Below, piece by piece: positions 34,119-43,448 of a stretch of 64,000 nt of DNA. The notes beneath the pieces are model-generated. The model was not told the origin of the DNA. It did no database searches and was given only the letters and a program-made list of their open reading frames with translations. This DNA is from a virus: positions 1 through 64,000 of the IMG/VR virus record IMGVR_UViG_3300036770_005754, one strand, 5' to 3'. Both the position numbers and the translations under genes were made by a program. The stretch's first letter is position 1. Every line of letters begins with the position of its first letter.

Positions 34119-34802
34119 ATGGAAGACGAATATCCATTGGTATCTGCGATAATGCTTGCCGGAAAATCGAACATAACAGACATATTATGCGCTATACAAT
34201 GTTTCAACAAACAATCCTACCCGTATAAAGAACTAATTATAATTAATAATGCTAAGACCCAATTTGAAGCTAGCTCTCTAGAATTGGATGCCAACGAAAA
34301 TGTATTCATAATCGACACACCAACAGAACTAACGGCTGGGATGGCTAGGAATTATGGTATAAAGGCAGCGAGCGGTAGAATATTGGCGCAGTTCGATTCT
34401 GATTATTGGCATTCACCAGATAGACTCAGCACACAAATTTCAGCAATGGTCAATAATGAATCGCATATATGTATGCTAAGCGATGCATTGTCATTCAGTT
34501 ACCTATCTGGTATCGCAACCATCATTAGTAATGAGAAATCCGCGATACTCGGCACCATGGTATACATAAGACCACAAAATATAGACTACCCACCATATAA
34601 TAAATACGAAGAATTCGGAATACTCAGCAAAATGATAGAATCGGGCATGAAGCCTATTTCCATAAACAATCCAGATCTATGTTGTAAGTTGATTACGTCT
34701 GACGCACATGAGGACATGATCAACAATGGGTTGAATGATGATCAATTAAGTCTAGTGAAGTCGATTGTCGAAGAGCGATCGATGATATCCGCCAATATGT
34801 GA
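34119..34802 (+). CDS. Family-2-like glycosyltransferase
   Basis: 227 residues from the ATG at 34119, one base after the membrane peptide's stop and with GGAAG upstream; an in-frame TTG at 34083 is less likely. YPLVSAIMLAGKSNITDI, the Asn-rich N-N-A segment and LTAGMARNYGIKAASG are the early strands and the G-x-x-x-A-R-N-x-G loop of GT2 enzymes; LAQFDSDYWHSPDRL carries the D-x-D (DSD). The GT2 enzymes transfer sugars from UDP/GDP/dTDP donors. It lies far from the main cassette and next to the sigma-like gene. Acceptor unknown. Confidence 0.75.
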   Translation: MEDEYPLVSAIMLAGKSNITDILCAIQCFNKQSYPYKELIIINNAKTQFEASSLELDANENVFIIDTPTELTAGMARNYGIKAASGRILAQFDSDYWHSPDRLSTQISAMVNNESHICMLSDALSFSYLSGIATIISNEKSAILGTMVYIRPQNIDYPPYNKYEEFGILSKMIESGMKPISINNPDLCCKLITSDAHEDMINNGLNDDQLSLVKSIVEERSMISANM

Positions 34803-34841
34803 TATTAGGCGGCAGCTCAAAAATATTCGTAGGAGGTATAT

Positions 34842-37031
34842 ATGCGCAGTGTCATTTCGAAGCTCAATAGAAGACTACGACCAATATTTGAATCATCCGC
34901 AGAACCAGTAGAGCATATATGGTGGAAGAGCCCTGACTCACCAGATTATAACAGGCAATTGGCAGAAGATGCTTTATATCATACAATAGGCCCCCTTACA
35001 AATAACCCCAGATGGGCATCAGAATGGACCAGCAAGAGTGAGCCTGTGCCAGGATTCGTTGGTGGTGGCCCAGCACCAAGATGGGACGAACATGAAATAA
35101 CAATGGCTATGGCTGGTGATCAGTCTTACCAAAGAGGGCCAATGAGCCCAAAAGGTTCTCCAATATATAGATTAGCTATGAAAACAGCTAGAAAATTTGG
35201 TAGAGAAAATGACCAAGATTTAATAGCTGACTTCTATGCTAATGGTCTCCTGAGACTCGCCACCTTAATGAAGCCAGGATATGACCAATCGAGAAGTACA
35301 TTTATACAATATGCACTCCCATATATCAGAAGTGCGATGGATACAGGCACTGGTAAGACTCTTGCAACACAAGCAGCAGCTGGTTTCAGAAGCGAAGGTG
35401 GGATAGTGGGCTTCAAAGGTCTTCTCGACTATAATATCACACAAGGAGACCCTGAAAGAATCCGTAAAATCGCAACGCAAATAAAAGGGAAATACAGAGA
35501 GCAGAGGAGTCATGACAAAGACAAAGGCAACCCATTAGGACCATATTCAAAGGCTTTTTGGGAACTAGCTAACGCATATGCAGACGCACTTGAATCCGAT
35601 AATGAAGACCGCATCGAGGCAATACGTCATCAAATAGGCCAAAAGATAGAGGAAATAGAATCAGAGTCGACTGTCCTTGGTGCACGACTTGGCATAGGCC
35701 AAGCTATGACGGATCCGACTAGAAAAACGCCAATGAAGATTGTGAGCGTAGATGCTCCTATGGGTGACGACGAAGGTTCGTCCACAATCGCTGGATCACT
35801 AGAATCCAAAAAAGAAGATGAAGCGGAATGGATAACACCGCAAGTAATCAATAAAGTGCTTATGATGGCATTGGACGAAGAATGGATGAAATACACTGCT
35901 ATCAAAATGAAGTCCGACAAAAAACTTGCAGCATTCGCAGTAGAGAAATTGGGGCTAACAGAAGTAATTAACGAACCACTGACAGCCAATGAGTTTAGGT
36001 TCGTCATCAGAACCCTGGGCACGATCGCGTCAGAGTATCCCGGAAAAGGCGTGGTCAGAAAGAATATCAATATGCCCAGGAACTCCAAAGGGTGGTGGAA
36101 GCCTGGTGAAGATCCTGAAATAGAACCATTTTCATACGTGAAAAAAGGTACCAATGAGAGAATACAAAAAATGTGGAAATCAAGATGGGCCACAGGACGT
36201 AAAGATCCAGGGCAAGATCCGAATGAGCCATATAAGAAAATGAATAACACGGAAATAATGAGAGAGATGTTCGCAGAAAATGACGAGTTCAGAAGACTAG
36301 CAATACGAACTGCTACGCCAGTGAAAAAAGATCAGATCGCCGAAAAGTATGCTGAATACTTCGGCAGACTATTAGACACGAGAAACCCTGAGGAACTGGC
36401 TAAAATTCGTTCTGAATATATGGCGGTATACCCTGAAAACGATCGATATTATCACTACATCAATACTAACATACCAAGATACATAGCGGCCCTAAAGAAA
36501 AGGGACAATAAAACAATAGAGAGATATAATAAAGAATTCAGGACTAAATTTGATATGAACTCTGGAGAAGTCACTAGAGTGACGGGTTTCAGTCCCGTAA
36601 CAATCGGCGAGCAGTTAAACAGAGCTTTAAATAAATTAAAAATAATAGTATTCTCAGAACGCAGAGATCTTGAAGACCCACAAGTAATCAAACCATCAAA
36701 ATTGAAAGCCAGCGAACCAGAAGGTCCAGCGCTAGCTGAAGAATTACACAGATCACATCCAATTGACAGAGAATTAATCATAGAAGCTTGTGAATGGATG
36801 TGCTCAAAAATCGAATCAGTATTAAATGAGAAATCACCGCCGGGGTGGAAGAAGACAGTCGAACATATGAAAGAAAAGGGGATGACTGAAAAAGAAGCGT
36901 TCTCAAGAGCTTGGGCCACACATAAGAAGGGTGGGTCGAGGCCCGACAGAAGAAAGAAAAATAAATACTATGTTGAAAGTTCAATGAAGCCAATTGATTC
37001 AATATCGGATGACATATATGAAATTGAATGA
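34842..37031 (+). CDS. Sigma-70-like transcription factor with long insertions (predicted)
   Basis: 729 residues, AGGAGG six bases before ATG. Residues about 124-166 look like sigma region 2: NDQDLIADFYANGLLRLA, then FIQYALPYIRSAMD, matching the helix that holds core polymerase and the -10 element. VSVDAPMGDDEGSSTIAGSL near 305-324 resembles the linker sequence common after region 3. At about 570-600, SGEVTRVTGFSPVTIG followed by QLNRALNKLK looks like a region 4 HTH. The rest, including a basic C-terminal PGWKKTVEHMKEKGM/RAWATHKKG motif, has no named family but the latter occurs in phage proteins. If correct, it could redirect host polymerase to late genes. This is pattern-based. Confidence 0.5.
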   Translation: MRSVISKLNRRLRPIFESSAEPVEHIWWKSPDSPDYNRQLAEDALYHTIGPLTNNPRWASEWTSKSEPVPGFVGGGPAPRWDEHEITMAMAGDQSYQRGPMSPKGSPIYRLAMKTARKFGRENDQDLIADFYANGLLRLATLMKPGYDQSRSTFIQYALPYIRSAMDTGTGKTLATQAAAGFRSEGGIVGFKGLLDYNITQGDPERIRKIATQIKGKYREQRSHDKDKGNPLGPYSKAFWELANAYADALESDNEDRIEAIRHQIGQKIEEIESESTVLGARLGIGQAMTDPTRKTPMKIVSVDAPMGDDEGSSTIAGSLESKKEDEAEWITPQVINKVLMMALDEEWMKYTAIKMKSDKKLAAFAVEKLGLTEVINEPLTANEFRFVIRTLGTIASEYPGKGVVRKNINMPRNSKGWWKPGEDPEIEPFSYVKKGTNERIQKMWKSRWATGRKDPGQDPNEPYKKMNNTEIMREMFAENDEFRRLAIRTATPVKKDQIAEKYAEYFGRLLDTRNPEELAKIRSEYMAVYPENDRYYHYINTNIPRYIAALKKRDNKTIERYNKEFRTKFDMNSGEVTRVTGFSPVTIGEQLNRALNKLKIIVFSERRDLEDPQVIKPSKLKASEPEGPALAEELHRSHPIDRELIIEACEWMCSKIESVLNEKSPPGWKKTVEHMKEKGMTEKEAFSRAWATHKKGGSRPDRRKKNKYYVESSMKPIDSISDDIYEIE

Positions 37032-38253
37032 TGCAGTTACAGCATCTGTGATGGAGTCAAACCTCTTCACGATAAATGAAGAAGACGAAGGACCACGATG
37101 GCAATTTAATTACAACGGTAAAAAAGTAACGGACTTCAACCCAGACATACTACTACTGGGGGCTTATAAACATCCGACTACAGGTAACAATCTCATAGGC
37201 GGTATAAATCTGAACTACATATCGCCTAAACAAAGAGACCAAATAGCTTACGCACTACCGCAAATAATAAATGCTGAGAACCTACTAGAAAGGTACTGGA
37301 TCGGAAGAAGTCTACTCCCAGAAATATTTAAAAATTATTACAGAACATATAATCCAAAATATATCAGAGGAGTTAAAAAGGACGTCATGTATCCGAAGTA
37401 CGGATACCTAAAATCTGCACAAAACTGGGCAAAAAAGAAGATAGGCAGTATATTTAAATCCAAAGAACAAAGGTCGAAAGAACTAGAACCGAAGTATCGT
37501 GAAGACCTGGCTGCCATGTCAGATAAACTGGATCAAGTGGTATCACAATTATCACAAGATCAAGAGACGAACACGCCAGAAGTGCAAGCAGCAATGAGAG
37601 CTGCAAAAGATTTCCAACGCCAAAAATCAGTGCGAGAAATAGGACGCCAAGAAATAGAACCACTGAGAACAGCACGACGAGATCTAGAAGCAGCACAACA
37701 AGAGCCAGGAATGCAACCTCCAGAGGAATATGAAAACTCTGAAGTAGGAGCCGGAATGCTTCCGAAAAAGCTGGAGAGCCGTCCTAGAAGACGACCGGCA
37801 ATCAGGCCGCTTAAAAGACAAAAAGAACCAACGGAACCAACGGGAGGGCTCCCAGCGGTGTCTCCACCAAGAATGGAAAAGCCTGGCGATACAGAACAGC
37901 CGACCCTTCGACCATCGCCAAGTGAACCAAGAAATAGAAGACCAATAGGCAGATCCACACCAGAAGACGCAATAAACAGACCGAGAAGGCCAATAGGCAG
38001 GCCATCGCCAGAAGACACGACCGAAAGACCAAAAAGGCCAATTGGTAGACCATCGCCAGAAGACACAATCGAAAAACCAAAAAGACCAATTGGTAGGTCA
38101 TCGCCAGACACAATAAAAAAAAGACCGACAAAACGTCAAACACCACCAGCAGTGGATAACGAGATAGACCCAGACATAGATCTTCAAGAGTCTATTATAT
38201 ATTACTCTCCCGTCGCAGGTCATTACATAATAGAGCATTTCGAATTATCATGA
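37018..38253 (+). CDS. Phage protein of the 'GINLNY' type with Pro/Arg repeat tail
   Basis: 411 residues from the ATG at 37018 overlapping the previous gene; upstream TTG/ATG codons in frame are possible. Residues 20-130 (WQFNYNGKKVTDFNPD, GAYKHPTTGNNLIGGINLNYI, SPKQRDQIAYAL, then RYWIGRSLLPEIFKNYYRTYN) follow a layout I associate with a protein of T4-related phages, name not recalled with confidence. The second half is low-complexity: coiled-coil-like Gln/Glu stretches and four 16-residue repeats of R/K-R-P-I-G-R-x-x-P-E-D (37936-38127). A structural or assembly role is likely. Confidence 0.55.
   Translation: MKLNDAVTASVMESNLFTINEEDEGPRWQFNYNGKKVTDFNPDILLLGAYKHPTTGNNLIGGINLNYISPKQRDQIAYALPQIINAENLLERYWIGRSLLPEIFKNYYRTYNPKYIRGVKKDVMYPKYGYLKSAQNWAKKKIGSIFKSKEQRSKELEPKYREDLAAMSDKLDQVVSQLSQDQETNTPEVQAAMRAAKDFQRQKSVREIGRQEIEPLRTARRDLEAAQQEPGMQPPEEYENSEVGAGMLPKKLESRPRRRPAIRPLKRQKEPTEPTGGLPAVSPPRMEKPGDTEQPTLRPSPSEPRNRRPIGRSTPEDAINRPRRPIGRPSPEDTTERPKRPIGRPSPEDTIEKPKRPIGRSSPDTIKKRPTKRQTPPAVDNEIDPDIDLQESIIYYSPVAGHYIIEHFELS
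37936..38127 (+). repeat. Four 48-bp coding repeats (RRPIGRPSPED)
   Basis: Four in-frame 16-residue units, each beginning R/K-R-P-I-G-R and containing S/T-P-E-D (the last has P-D). This suggests a flexible basic tail. The DNA is repetitive enough for slippage. Confidence 0.8.
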
Positions 38254-38592
38254 ATCAACACTACCAATAAATATCTTTAAAGTAAAATGCTTAGGCTTAC
38301 TGTATGAAACTTTTATAGGTATGTGCGACATACCATACTCATCAGTTGTTCCGGTATAAATAATATCACGCTCATGAAGCTCCCAGCGAAATCTATTAGC
38401 AGCGTCGCCACGATACTTTACAGCCATAACGGTCTCAATACCTAGCGTACCACCGACAGGTGTCGGCTGCTTCATCCCATTATATGGTTTAGTCCTAACT
38501 ACACGTTCGATGTTCACATAAACTTCATTTTTAGCTTCATCAATTAAATCATAACCAAGATTTTGGAATCTAAATTCAACGAATTCTGTCAT
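38248..38592 (-). CDS. Hypothetical virion-associated protein, 114 residues
   Basis: Beta-rich: EVYVNIERVVRTKPYN, GIETVMAVKYRGDAANRFRW and a C-terminal HFTLKIFIGSV. It converges on the preceding plus-strand gene with a 6-base overlap and shares a 4-base overlap with the large virion gene upstream, so it was probably a virion or tail-associated component. No family recognised. Confidence 0.6.
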   Translation of the reverse strand: MTEFVEFRFQNLGYDLIDEAKNEVYVNIERVVRTKPYNGMKQPTPVGGTLGIETVMAVKYRGDAANRFRWELHERDIIYTGTTDEYGMSHIPIKVSYSKPKHFTLKIFIGSVDS

Positions 38593-41057
38593 GTAATCTC
38601 CAGTTGACCATAAGTGAACTCGCTGAACACAGTGGCCTGAGTGCGTATGTCGACTCTCCTAATCTTCGCACCAGGCCACATCCTCAAACCATTCTTACCA
38701 AATTGTCTATTGGGGTTGAGAGTAATCGGGAAGTATGGTGTATCAATCGACACTGAAGTTGGCAGCGCCGCACTCAAAGTGGGACTCGGCGGTATAAGCA
38801 AACGATTCCACCAGATCCATAATTGATCATCCTTCACCAATACTTCCAATCTGTTCCAATATTCTTCTTGTAGTCCGCCAATTTGTGCTCCACCATCGTA
38901 TACCACAAAGCCACTAGGAGATGATTGTGGTTGCGTACCGACTCCAGTGAAAGTACCTGACTGAGAATAAATTGCACTCACAGCATATCCGGGTGTTAGC
39001 CCCCTTACAAAATCATCTGAATCATCATCAAATATATCATCCTCATATGGTAAGCTCATGTCCAAAATACCCACCTTGAATTGCAATTGTGTTAAACCTG
39101 TTGCTTCGTCGAATGTAAATTCAACGCGAACGACCGTTGAATTATATTCTTGGTGAAGGAGTTCTAAAATATCGTCGACGGAACCAGGATATTCATCATT
39201 GTTTAGAGAATCACCAGCTAGGATGATATTATCACAATTAGCAGGATAACCACTGGTTAGTTCAGTACCTGAACTCGATGGGAACATGAATTTTCGATAA
39301 TAGTTGTAAATCTTGTTATGGTTCTCACCGGGCGATATTACTCTCACCGACCCGAATGGCGGCAAATCATTGAAATGTACACCACAAACTCTAATATAAT
39401 TTAGGCCATTCACTTGGCCAGTGCCTATAACACGCATGTATTTGTTCTCATTCTCGTCGATCTGGGCCCTTACAACTAAATCGATTGGAGAGAACGAAGA
39501 GTTATCTGGCCTACCTATATCCACTCTTGTTAAGGTATTGCAAAAGTTCTTTCTATGCCATAACCATACCGGTCTTTCACTGAAATCAGCAATCGCATCT
39601 TGAGATGATTGGACGACCAAGCCAGGTAGCGTATTATCAATAAAAGCACGATGCTGCTGACTAATATCAGCGTCTCCTGTCCCTGCTGTCGAAGCTATAT
39701 CATACCACATCAATGGGTCATCATACCCAGTTAGGCCCCACACACTGCGTTCAAAATCTCTGATCGCGGTCACTTGTGTCGAAGAATACTTATCTTCACT
39801 ACCGGGTCCAGCTAAAATTTCTTCTCTAGCTATAGCGGAATCACCAAACTGAGTAAACCCGGACCATGTCCAAATATTATTAGGATTTAACGATGGTTTC
39901 TTGTTGAAGTAATGTCTAGATATTGGTTCTCCAGCTATTTCTCCTATCTTAAAGGACCATAGGTCCACCAGAGTACCAACAGGTAACAAATCTATCGTAG
40001 AATCGAGTACGATAGACTGAGAGTTAGACCCGGACTGTGGGTTTTCAGGATTGACGTATTGCCAGATATTCCTGGCCGTGAACGTGTCGCCGACAGCCCT
40101 GGCCCCATCTACATCCCACTCTCTCAAAACATATTGATTGGTGCTGAGAATAGCATCTGTATAACTGGTTATTACAGCCATCTTCTTGGTTATTAGATGC
40201 CCCTTATACAGCAGAGAGCCAAGTAGGCCTGGTTCGGAGCTTGGGTCTAGATCGAATCGTATCTGTGAGCCATCGTTGTCCTTCCCCATGAACCAGACCA
40301 TCTCAGGAACACCGGCGGCCCCCGGGGTCATTGCCCAACCTATTTCTGTAACCATAGAATTGAGCGGATCTCTCTTCAATATCATCTCATGTTCAGCGAC
40401 TCCTGGGACTATAGTATCATCGAACCTTTTGAATATGAATGCAGGGTAATTCCCTTTATTATTCAGTGTCGATGAAGGATTGCTTGGGTTTACAATCGTC
40501 GATTCTGGGAACAAATAAACCTTCATTTCACCATATGAGTTGACGCCCGGTAGTTTCCCAGCACATGTCGGTGGCCTAACGGATGATATGTCAGTTTCAT
40601 CTTGGACCCAAAATATTTGTTGGCACGTTTCGCAGGCACAATTAAGAGGTATTGGACTATCGACTGTAAATCTAACTACATTGCCTATTCGTTCGATGCT
40701 TATAAATTCTGTGCCGGCCGCAAGTATAATATCTCCTTGCATCCAGCCACCATCGTCTGGAAATCCTGCACCTTGGAATCCTAATACACCAAGTCTAGTT
40801 TGCAATAATGCATCAAGTTTGCATTTGTCGTCGGCGGCCATCAATCCTGGCGTATCACATGTCGCTATCGGAACTGGGTCCTCCGCGATATGTGTGACAC
40901 CATGGAATGTTGGAAACAACACCTGAGATTCTTTCATGTACAATGCTCTCTGTTGAGCATCATACTGATAGCCAGTGGTTATTCCATTTGGTCCCGATAC
41001 TTGAACGTACTGCCTGTCAACTAATGTCGAGGCCGATGGAACTTTTGATATGGCCAT
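38589..41057 (-). CDS. Large virion protein with 'GLMxxxDKxKLD' fibre motif
   Basis: 822 residues, AGGAG before ATG. CDTPGLMAADDKCKLDALL at about 66-84 is the linker motif common in phage tail-fibre and baseplate-associated proteins (usual form G-L-M-S-A-A-D-K-x-K-L-D). The rest is beta-rich and aromatic with Cys-containing segments (LNCACETCQQIFW) and a C-terminal lectin/LamG-like stretch (EYWNRLEVLVKDDQLWIWWN). It probably forms part of the adsorption apparatus. It starts the minus-strand unit with the small gene at 38248. Confidence 0.65.
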   Translation of the reverse strand: MAISKVPSASTLVDRQYVQVSGPNGITTGYQYDAQQRALYMKESQVLFPTFHGVTHIAEDPVPIATCDTPGLMAADDKCKLDALLQTRLGVLGFQGAGFPDDGGWMQGDIILAAGTEFISIERIGNVVRFTVDSPIPLNCACETCQQIFWVQDETDISSVRPPTCAGKLPGVNSYGEMKVYLFPESTIVNPSNPSSTLNNKGNYPAFIFKRFDDTIVPGVAEHEMILKRDPLNSMVTEIGWAMTPGAAGVPEMVWFMGKDNDGSQIRFDLDPSSEPGLLGSLLYKGHLITKKMAVITSYTDAILSTNQYVLREWDVDGARAVGDTFTARNIWQYVNPENPQSGSNSQSIVLDSTIDLLPVGTLVDLWSFKIGEIAGEPISRHYFNKKPSLNPNNIWTWSGFTQFGDSAIAREEILAGPGSEDKYSSTQVTAIRDFERSVWGLTGYDDPLMWYDIASTAGTGDADISQQHRAFIDNTLPGLVVQSSQDAIADFSERPVWLWHRKNFCNTLTRVDIGRPDNSSFSPIDLVVRAQIDENENKYMRVIGTGQVNGLNYIRVCGVHFNDLPPFGSVRVISPGENHNKIYNYYRKFMFPSSSGTELTSGYPANCDNIILAGDSLNNDEYPGSVDDILELLHQEYNSTVVRVEFTFDEATGLTQLQFKVGILDMSLPYEDDIFDDDSDDFVRGLTPGYAVSAIYSQSGTFTGVGTQPQSSPSGFVVYDGGAQIGGLQEEYWNRLEVLVKDDQLWIWWNRLLIPPSPTLSAALPTSVSIDTPYFPITLNPNRQFGKNGLRMWPGAKIRRVDIRTQATVFSEFTYGQLEIT

Positions 41058-41127
41058 ATACTACTCCTGATTTTATCTTCATATATTGAGGCAGTCGGTT
41101 CTGAGCAATTAACGCTGTATATTTTAT

Positions 41128-42294
41128 TCAGAGTTCTTCTGGCAACTTGAAGTACGCTCTATACAGCTTTGCGGTCCAAGGGTCCTTCATTATTGTTGGT
41201 TCTGCTTCTTGCCATCTACGTCCAAGAACATATCGAGCATAACTATAAGCGATAATAGGTTGATTCATTATTACCGGCTCCGCTTCTGGCCATCTGCGTT
41301 TAAGGGCTTTTTCAGCGTAATTGGCAGCAGATCGAGGGTCTTGGATTATGGTTGGCTCTGCTTCTGGCCATTCACGTTTAAGAATATAACAGGCATAGGC
41401 AGAAGCAGCCGTGGGGTTCTTTACTATGATCGGTTCTGCTTCTGGCCATCTGCGTTTAAGAACACTAATGGTGTATAAGAACACAGCCTCTGGATCCTTC
41501 AGTATAATTGGTTCTACCTCAGGCCACTCACGTTTAAGAACATGCCGAGCATAATCACAAGCAGCCTGGGGATGCTTGATCATAGCATTCTTATAAATCT
41601 CGCTGTGCTTATCCTTCATGAATAAACCAACATCAGGCACATAATCTGATAGTAAATAGTAAACCCCCTCCGAAATCCTAAAAGGCCTATTCCTAAAATC
41701 CATCAGCTGATTAGATTGTATGTGACACAAGTACTTCTTACCATCAAGCAGAATGAAGTACAGATCATCCTTGCCAAGGTAATCATCTGCTATTTCGACA
41801 TTGACTGTGCACCATTCGGTTTTGTTGCTTATGTCACTGGCTATTTTAGCAGCTTTGCCAGTATCGTCGACTCTCTGTACTTTTATTATTCTTAGTCTAT
41901 TATTATTGACTAGGATTTCTGAGTATGGTGGTTCTTCAATACTCCAGTTCCTGCGGGATTCTTGGAGTTTTCTATTGCTGGGTTTTGGTGCCCTTAGTTC
42001 TTCAAATTCTGTGAGGGCGCTGTGTATTATTCTGGAGGTGTAGTTGAATATGTTTTTATAGTTGGGGTTGTGTCTGGCTAGGATTTTACTGTATCTGTTG
42101 TCTCTTATATTATTATTGTATATGGCGATTGAGTCTAGGATGTTGTTGATGTTTTCTCCGTTGTGATATTCTTTGATTCCCCATTCTTGTTCGTGTGGTT
42201 TGAGTGGTTTTAGTCTTTCCGCTATTTCTGGGGGTATGTTAGTGTAGTCTATTCCTTCGGTGAGGGTTCTGGTTAGTATTTGGCAGAGTTTCAT
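41128..42294 (-). CDS. WCT-domain/RWPEAEP-repeat protein C
   Basis: 388 residues, a paralog of the pair at 22.9-25.5 kb but on the opposite strand. The N-terminal 240 residues contain HEQEWGIKEYHNGEN, NYKNIFNYTSRIIHSAL, KTEWCTVNVEIADDYL and LYFILLDGKKYL. Five 26-residue repeats follow (41182-41571) and the protein ends FKLPEEL. As in A, the first third of the coding strand is A/C-rich, the rest G/T-rich. It begins in the stop of gene D (ATGA). Function unknown. Confidence 0.7.
   Translation of the reverse strand: MKLCQILTRTLTEGIDYTNIPPEIAERLKPLKPHEQEWGIKEYHNGENINNILDSIAIYNNNIRDNRYSKILARHNPNYKNIFNYTSRIIHSALTEFEELRAPKPSNRKLQESRRNWSIEEPPYSEILVNNNRLRIIKVQRVDDTGKAAKIASDISNKTEWCTVNVEIADDYLGKDDLYFILLDGKKYLCHIQSNQLMDFRNRPFRISEGVYYLLSDYVPDVGLFMKDKHSEIYKNAMIKHPQAACDYARHVLKREWPEVEPIILKDPEAVFLYTISVLKRRWPEAEPIIVKNPTAASAYACYILKREWPEAEPTIIQDPRSAANYAEKALKRRWPEAEPVIMNQPIIAYSYARYVLGRRWQEAEPTIMKDPWTAKLYRAYFKLPEEL
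41182..41571 (-). repeat. Five tandem 78-bp coding repeats in paralog C
   Basis: Five in-frame 26-residue units (core RW/EWPEAEP) with a final 17-residue partial unit and tail. Units are diverged from each other. Confidence 0.8.
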
Positions 42295-43439
42295 ATGTTG
42301 AAGTGTTCCTTATACTCGTATGCGGCATTAGGGTCTTTCATTATGTTTGGTTCTACTTCTGGCCATCTATGTCCAAGAACATGAATAGCATAATAGGCGG
42401 CAGCCCAAGGGTTTTTTATTATGTTTGGCTCTGCTTCTGGCCATCTACGTTTAAGAACATGAATAGCGTATTGCGTAGCAGTCCAGGGGTCCTTCATTAT
42501 GGTTGGTTCTGCTTCTGGCCATGTATTTTTAATAACCTGCCAAGCGTACCAATTAGCAATAGCACTCTTCATTATGATCGACTCTGCTTCTGGCCACCTA
42601 CGTTTAAGAACATGCTTAGCGTACTCAGAAGCAGCATAAGGGTCCTTCATTATGATCGGCTCTGCTTCTGGCCACCTACGTTTAAGAACATGCTTAGCGT
42701 ACTCAGAAGCAGCATAAGGGTCCTTCATTATAGTATTCTTATAAATCTCGCTGTCGATCCACACGAATAAACCAACATCAGGCACATAATCTGACAACAA
42801 ATAATAAACCTCCTCAGAAATCATAAAAGACTCATTCCAGAAATCCATTAGTTGTTTAGATTGTATGTGACACAAGTACTTCTCACCATCAAGCAGAATG
42901 AAGTACAGATCATCCTTGCCAAGGTAATCATCTGCTTTCTCGACATTGACTGTGCACCATTCGGTTTTGTGACTCATATCGCTAGCTATTTTAGCCGCTT
43001 TACCAGTATCGTCGACTCTCTGTACTTTTATTATTCTTAGTCTATTATTATTGACTAGGATTTCTGAGTATGGTGGTTCTTCAATACTCCAGTTCCTGCG
43101 GGATTCTTGGAGTTTGCGATTGCTGGGTTTTGGTACCCTTAGTTCTTCAAATTCTGTGAGGGCACTGTGTATTATTCTGGAGGTGTAGTTGAATATGTTT
43201 TTATAGTTGGGGTTGTGTCTGGCTAGTATGCTGCTGTATCTGTTGTCTTTTATGTTGTCATTGTATATGGCGATTGAGTCTAGGATGTTGTTGATTGTTT
43301 CTCCGTTGTGGTATTCTTTGATTCCCCATTCTTGTTCGTGTGGTTTGAGTGGTTTTAGTCTTTCCGCTATTTCTGGGGGTATGTTGGTGTAGTCGATTCC
43401 CTCGGTGAGGGTTCTGGTTAGTATTTGGCAGAGTTTCAT
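42291..43439 (-). CDS. WCT-domain/RWPEAEP-repeat protein D
   Basis: 382 residues, the fourth paralog. The N-terminal domain is nearly the same as in C (KTEWCTVNVEKADDYL, LYFILLDGEKYL). It has five repeat units (42333-42719): the first two, each starting PYAASEYAKHVLKRRW, derive from a very recent 78-bp duplication with over 70 identical bases; the third unit is one residue short. It is coupled to C by a 4-base overlap and is preceded closely by the HTH/methylase-like gene. Function unknown. Confidence 0.7.
   Translation of the reverse strand: MKLCQILTRTLTEGIDYTNIPPEIAERLKPLKPHEQEWGIKEYHNGETINNILDSIAIYNDNIKDNRYSSILARHNPNYKNIFNYTSRIIHSALTEFEELRVPKPSNRKLQESRRNWSIEEPPYSEILVNNNRLRIIKVQRVDDTGKAAKIASDMSHKTEWCTVNVEKADDYLGKDDLYFILLDGEKYLCHIQSKQLMDFWNESFMISEEVYYLLSDYVPDVGLFVWIDSEIYKNTIMKDPYAASEYAKHVLKRRWPEAEPIIMKDPYAASEYAKHVLKRRWPEAESIIMKSAIANWYAWQVIKNTWPEAEPTIMKDPWTATQYAIHVLKRRWPEAEPNIIKNPWAAAYYAIHVLGHRWPEVEPNIMKDPNAAYEYKEHFNI
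42333..42719 (-). repeat. Five coding repeats including a recent 78-bp tandem duplication
   Basis: Units of 78 bp (one of 75). Copies beginning at 42583 and 42661 on the plus strand are identical over at least 71 bases, showing a recent duplication; the remaining units are diverged. Confidence 0.85.
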
Positions 43440-43448
43440 GTTTACAGA

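Noticed and set aside
37560-38146. Long minus-strand ORFs opposite the Pro/Arg-rich repeat gene
   Set aside because: Repetitive low-complexity shadows of the plus-strand repeats; no ribosome-binding sites.
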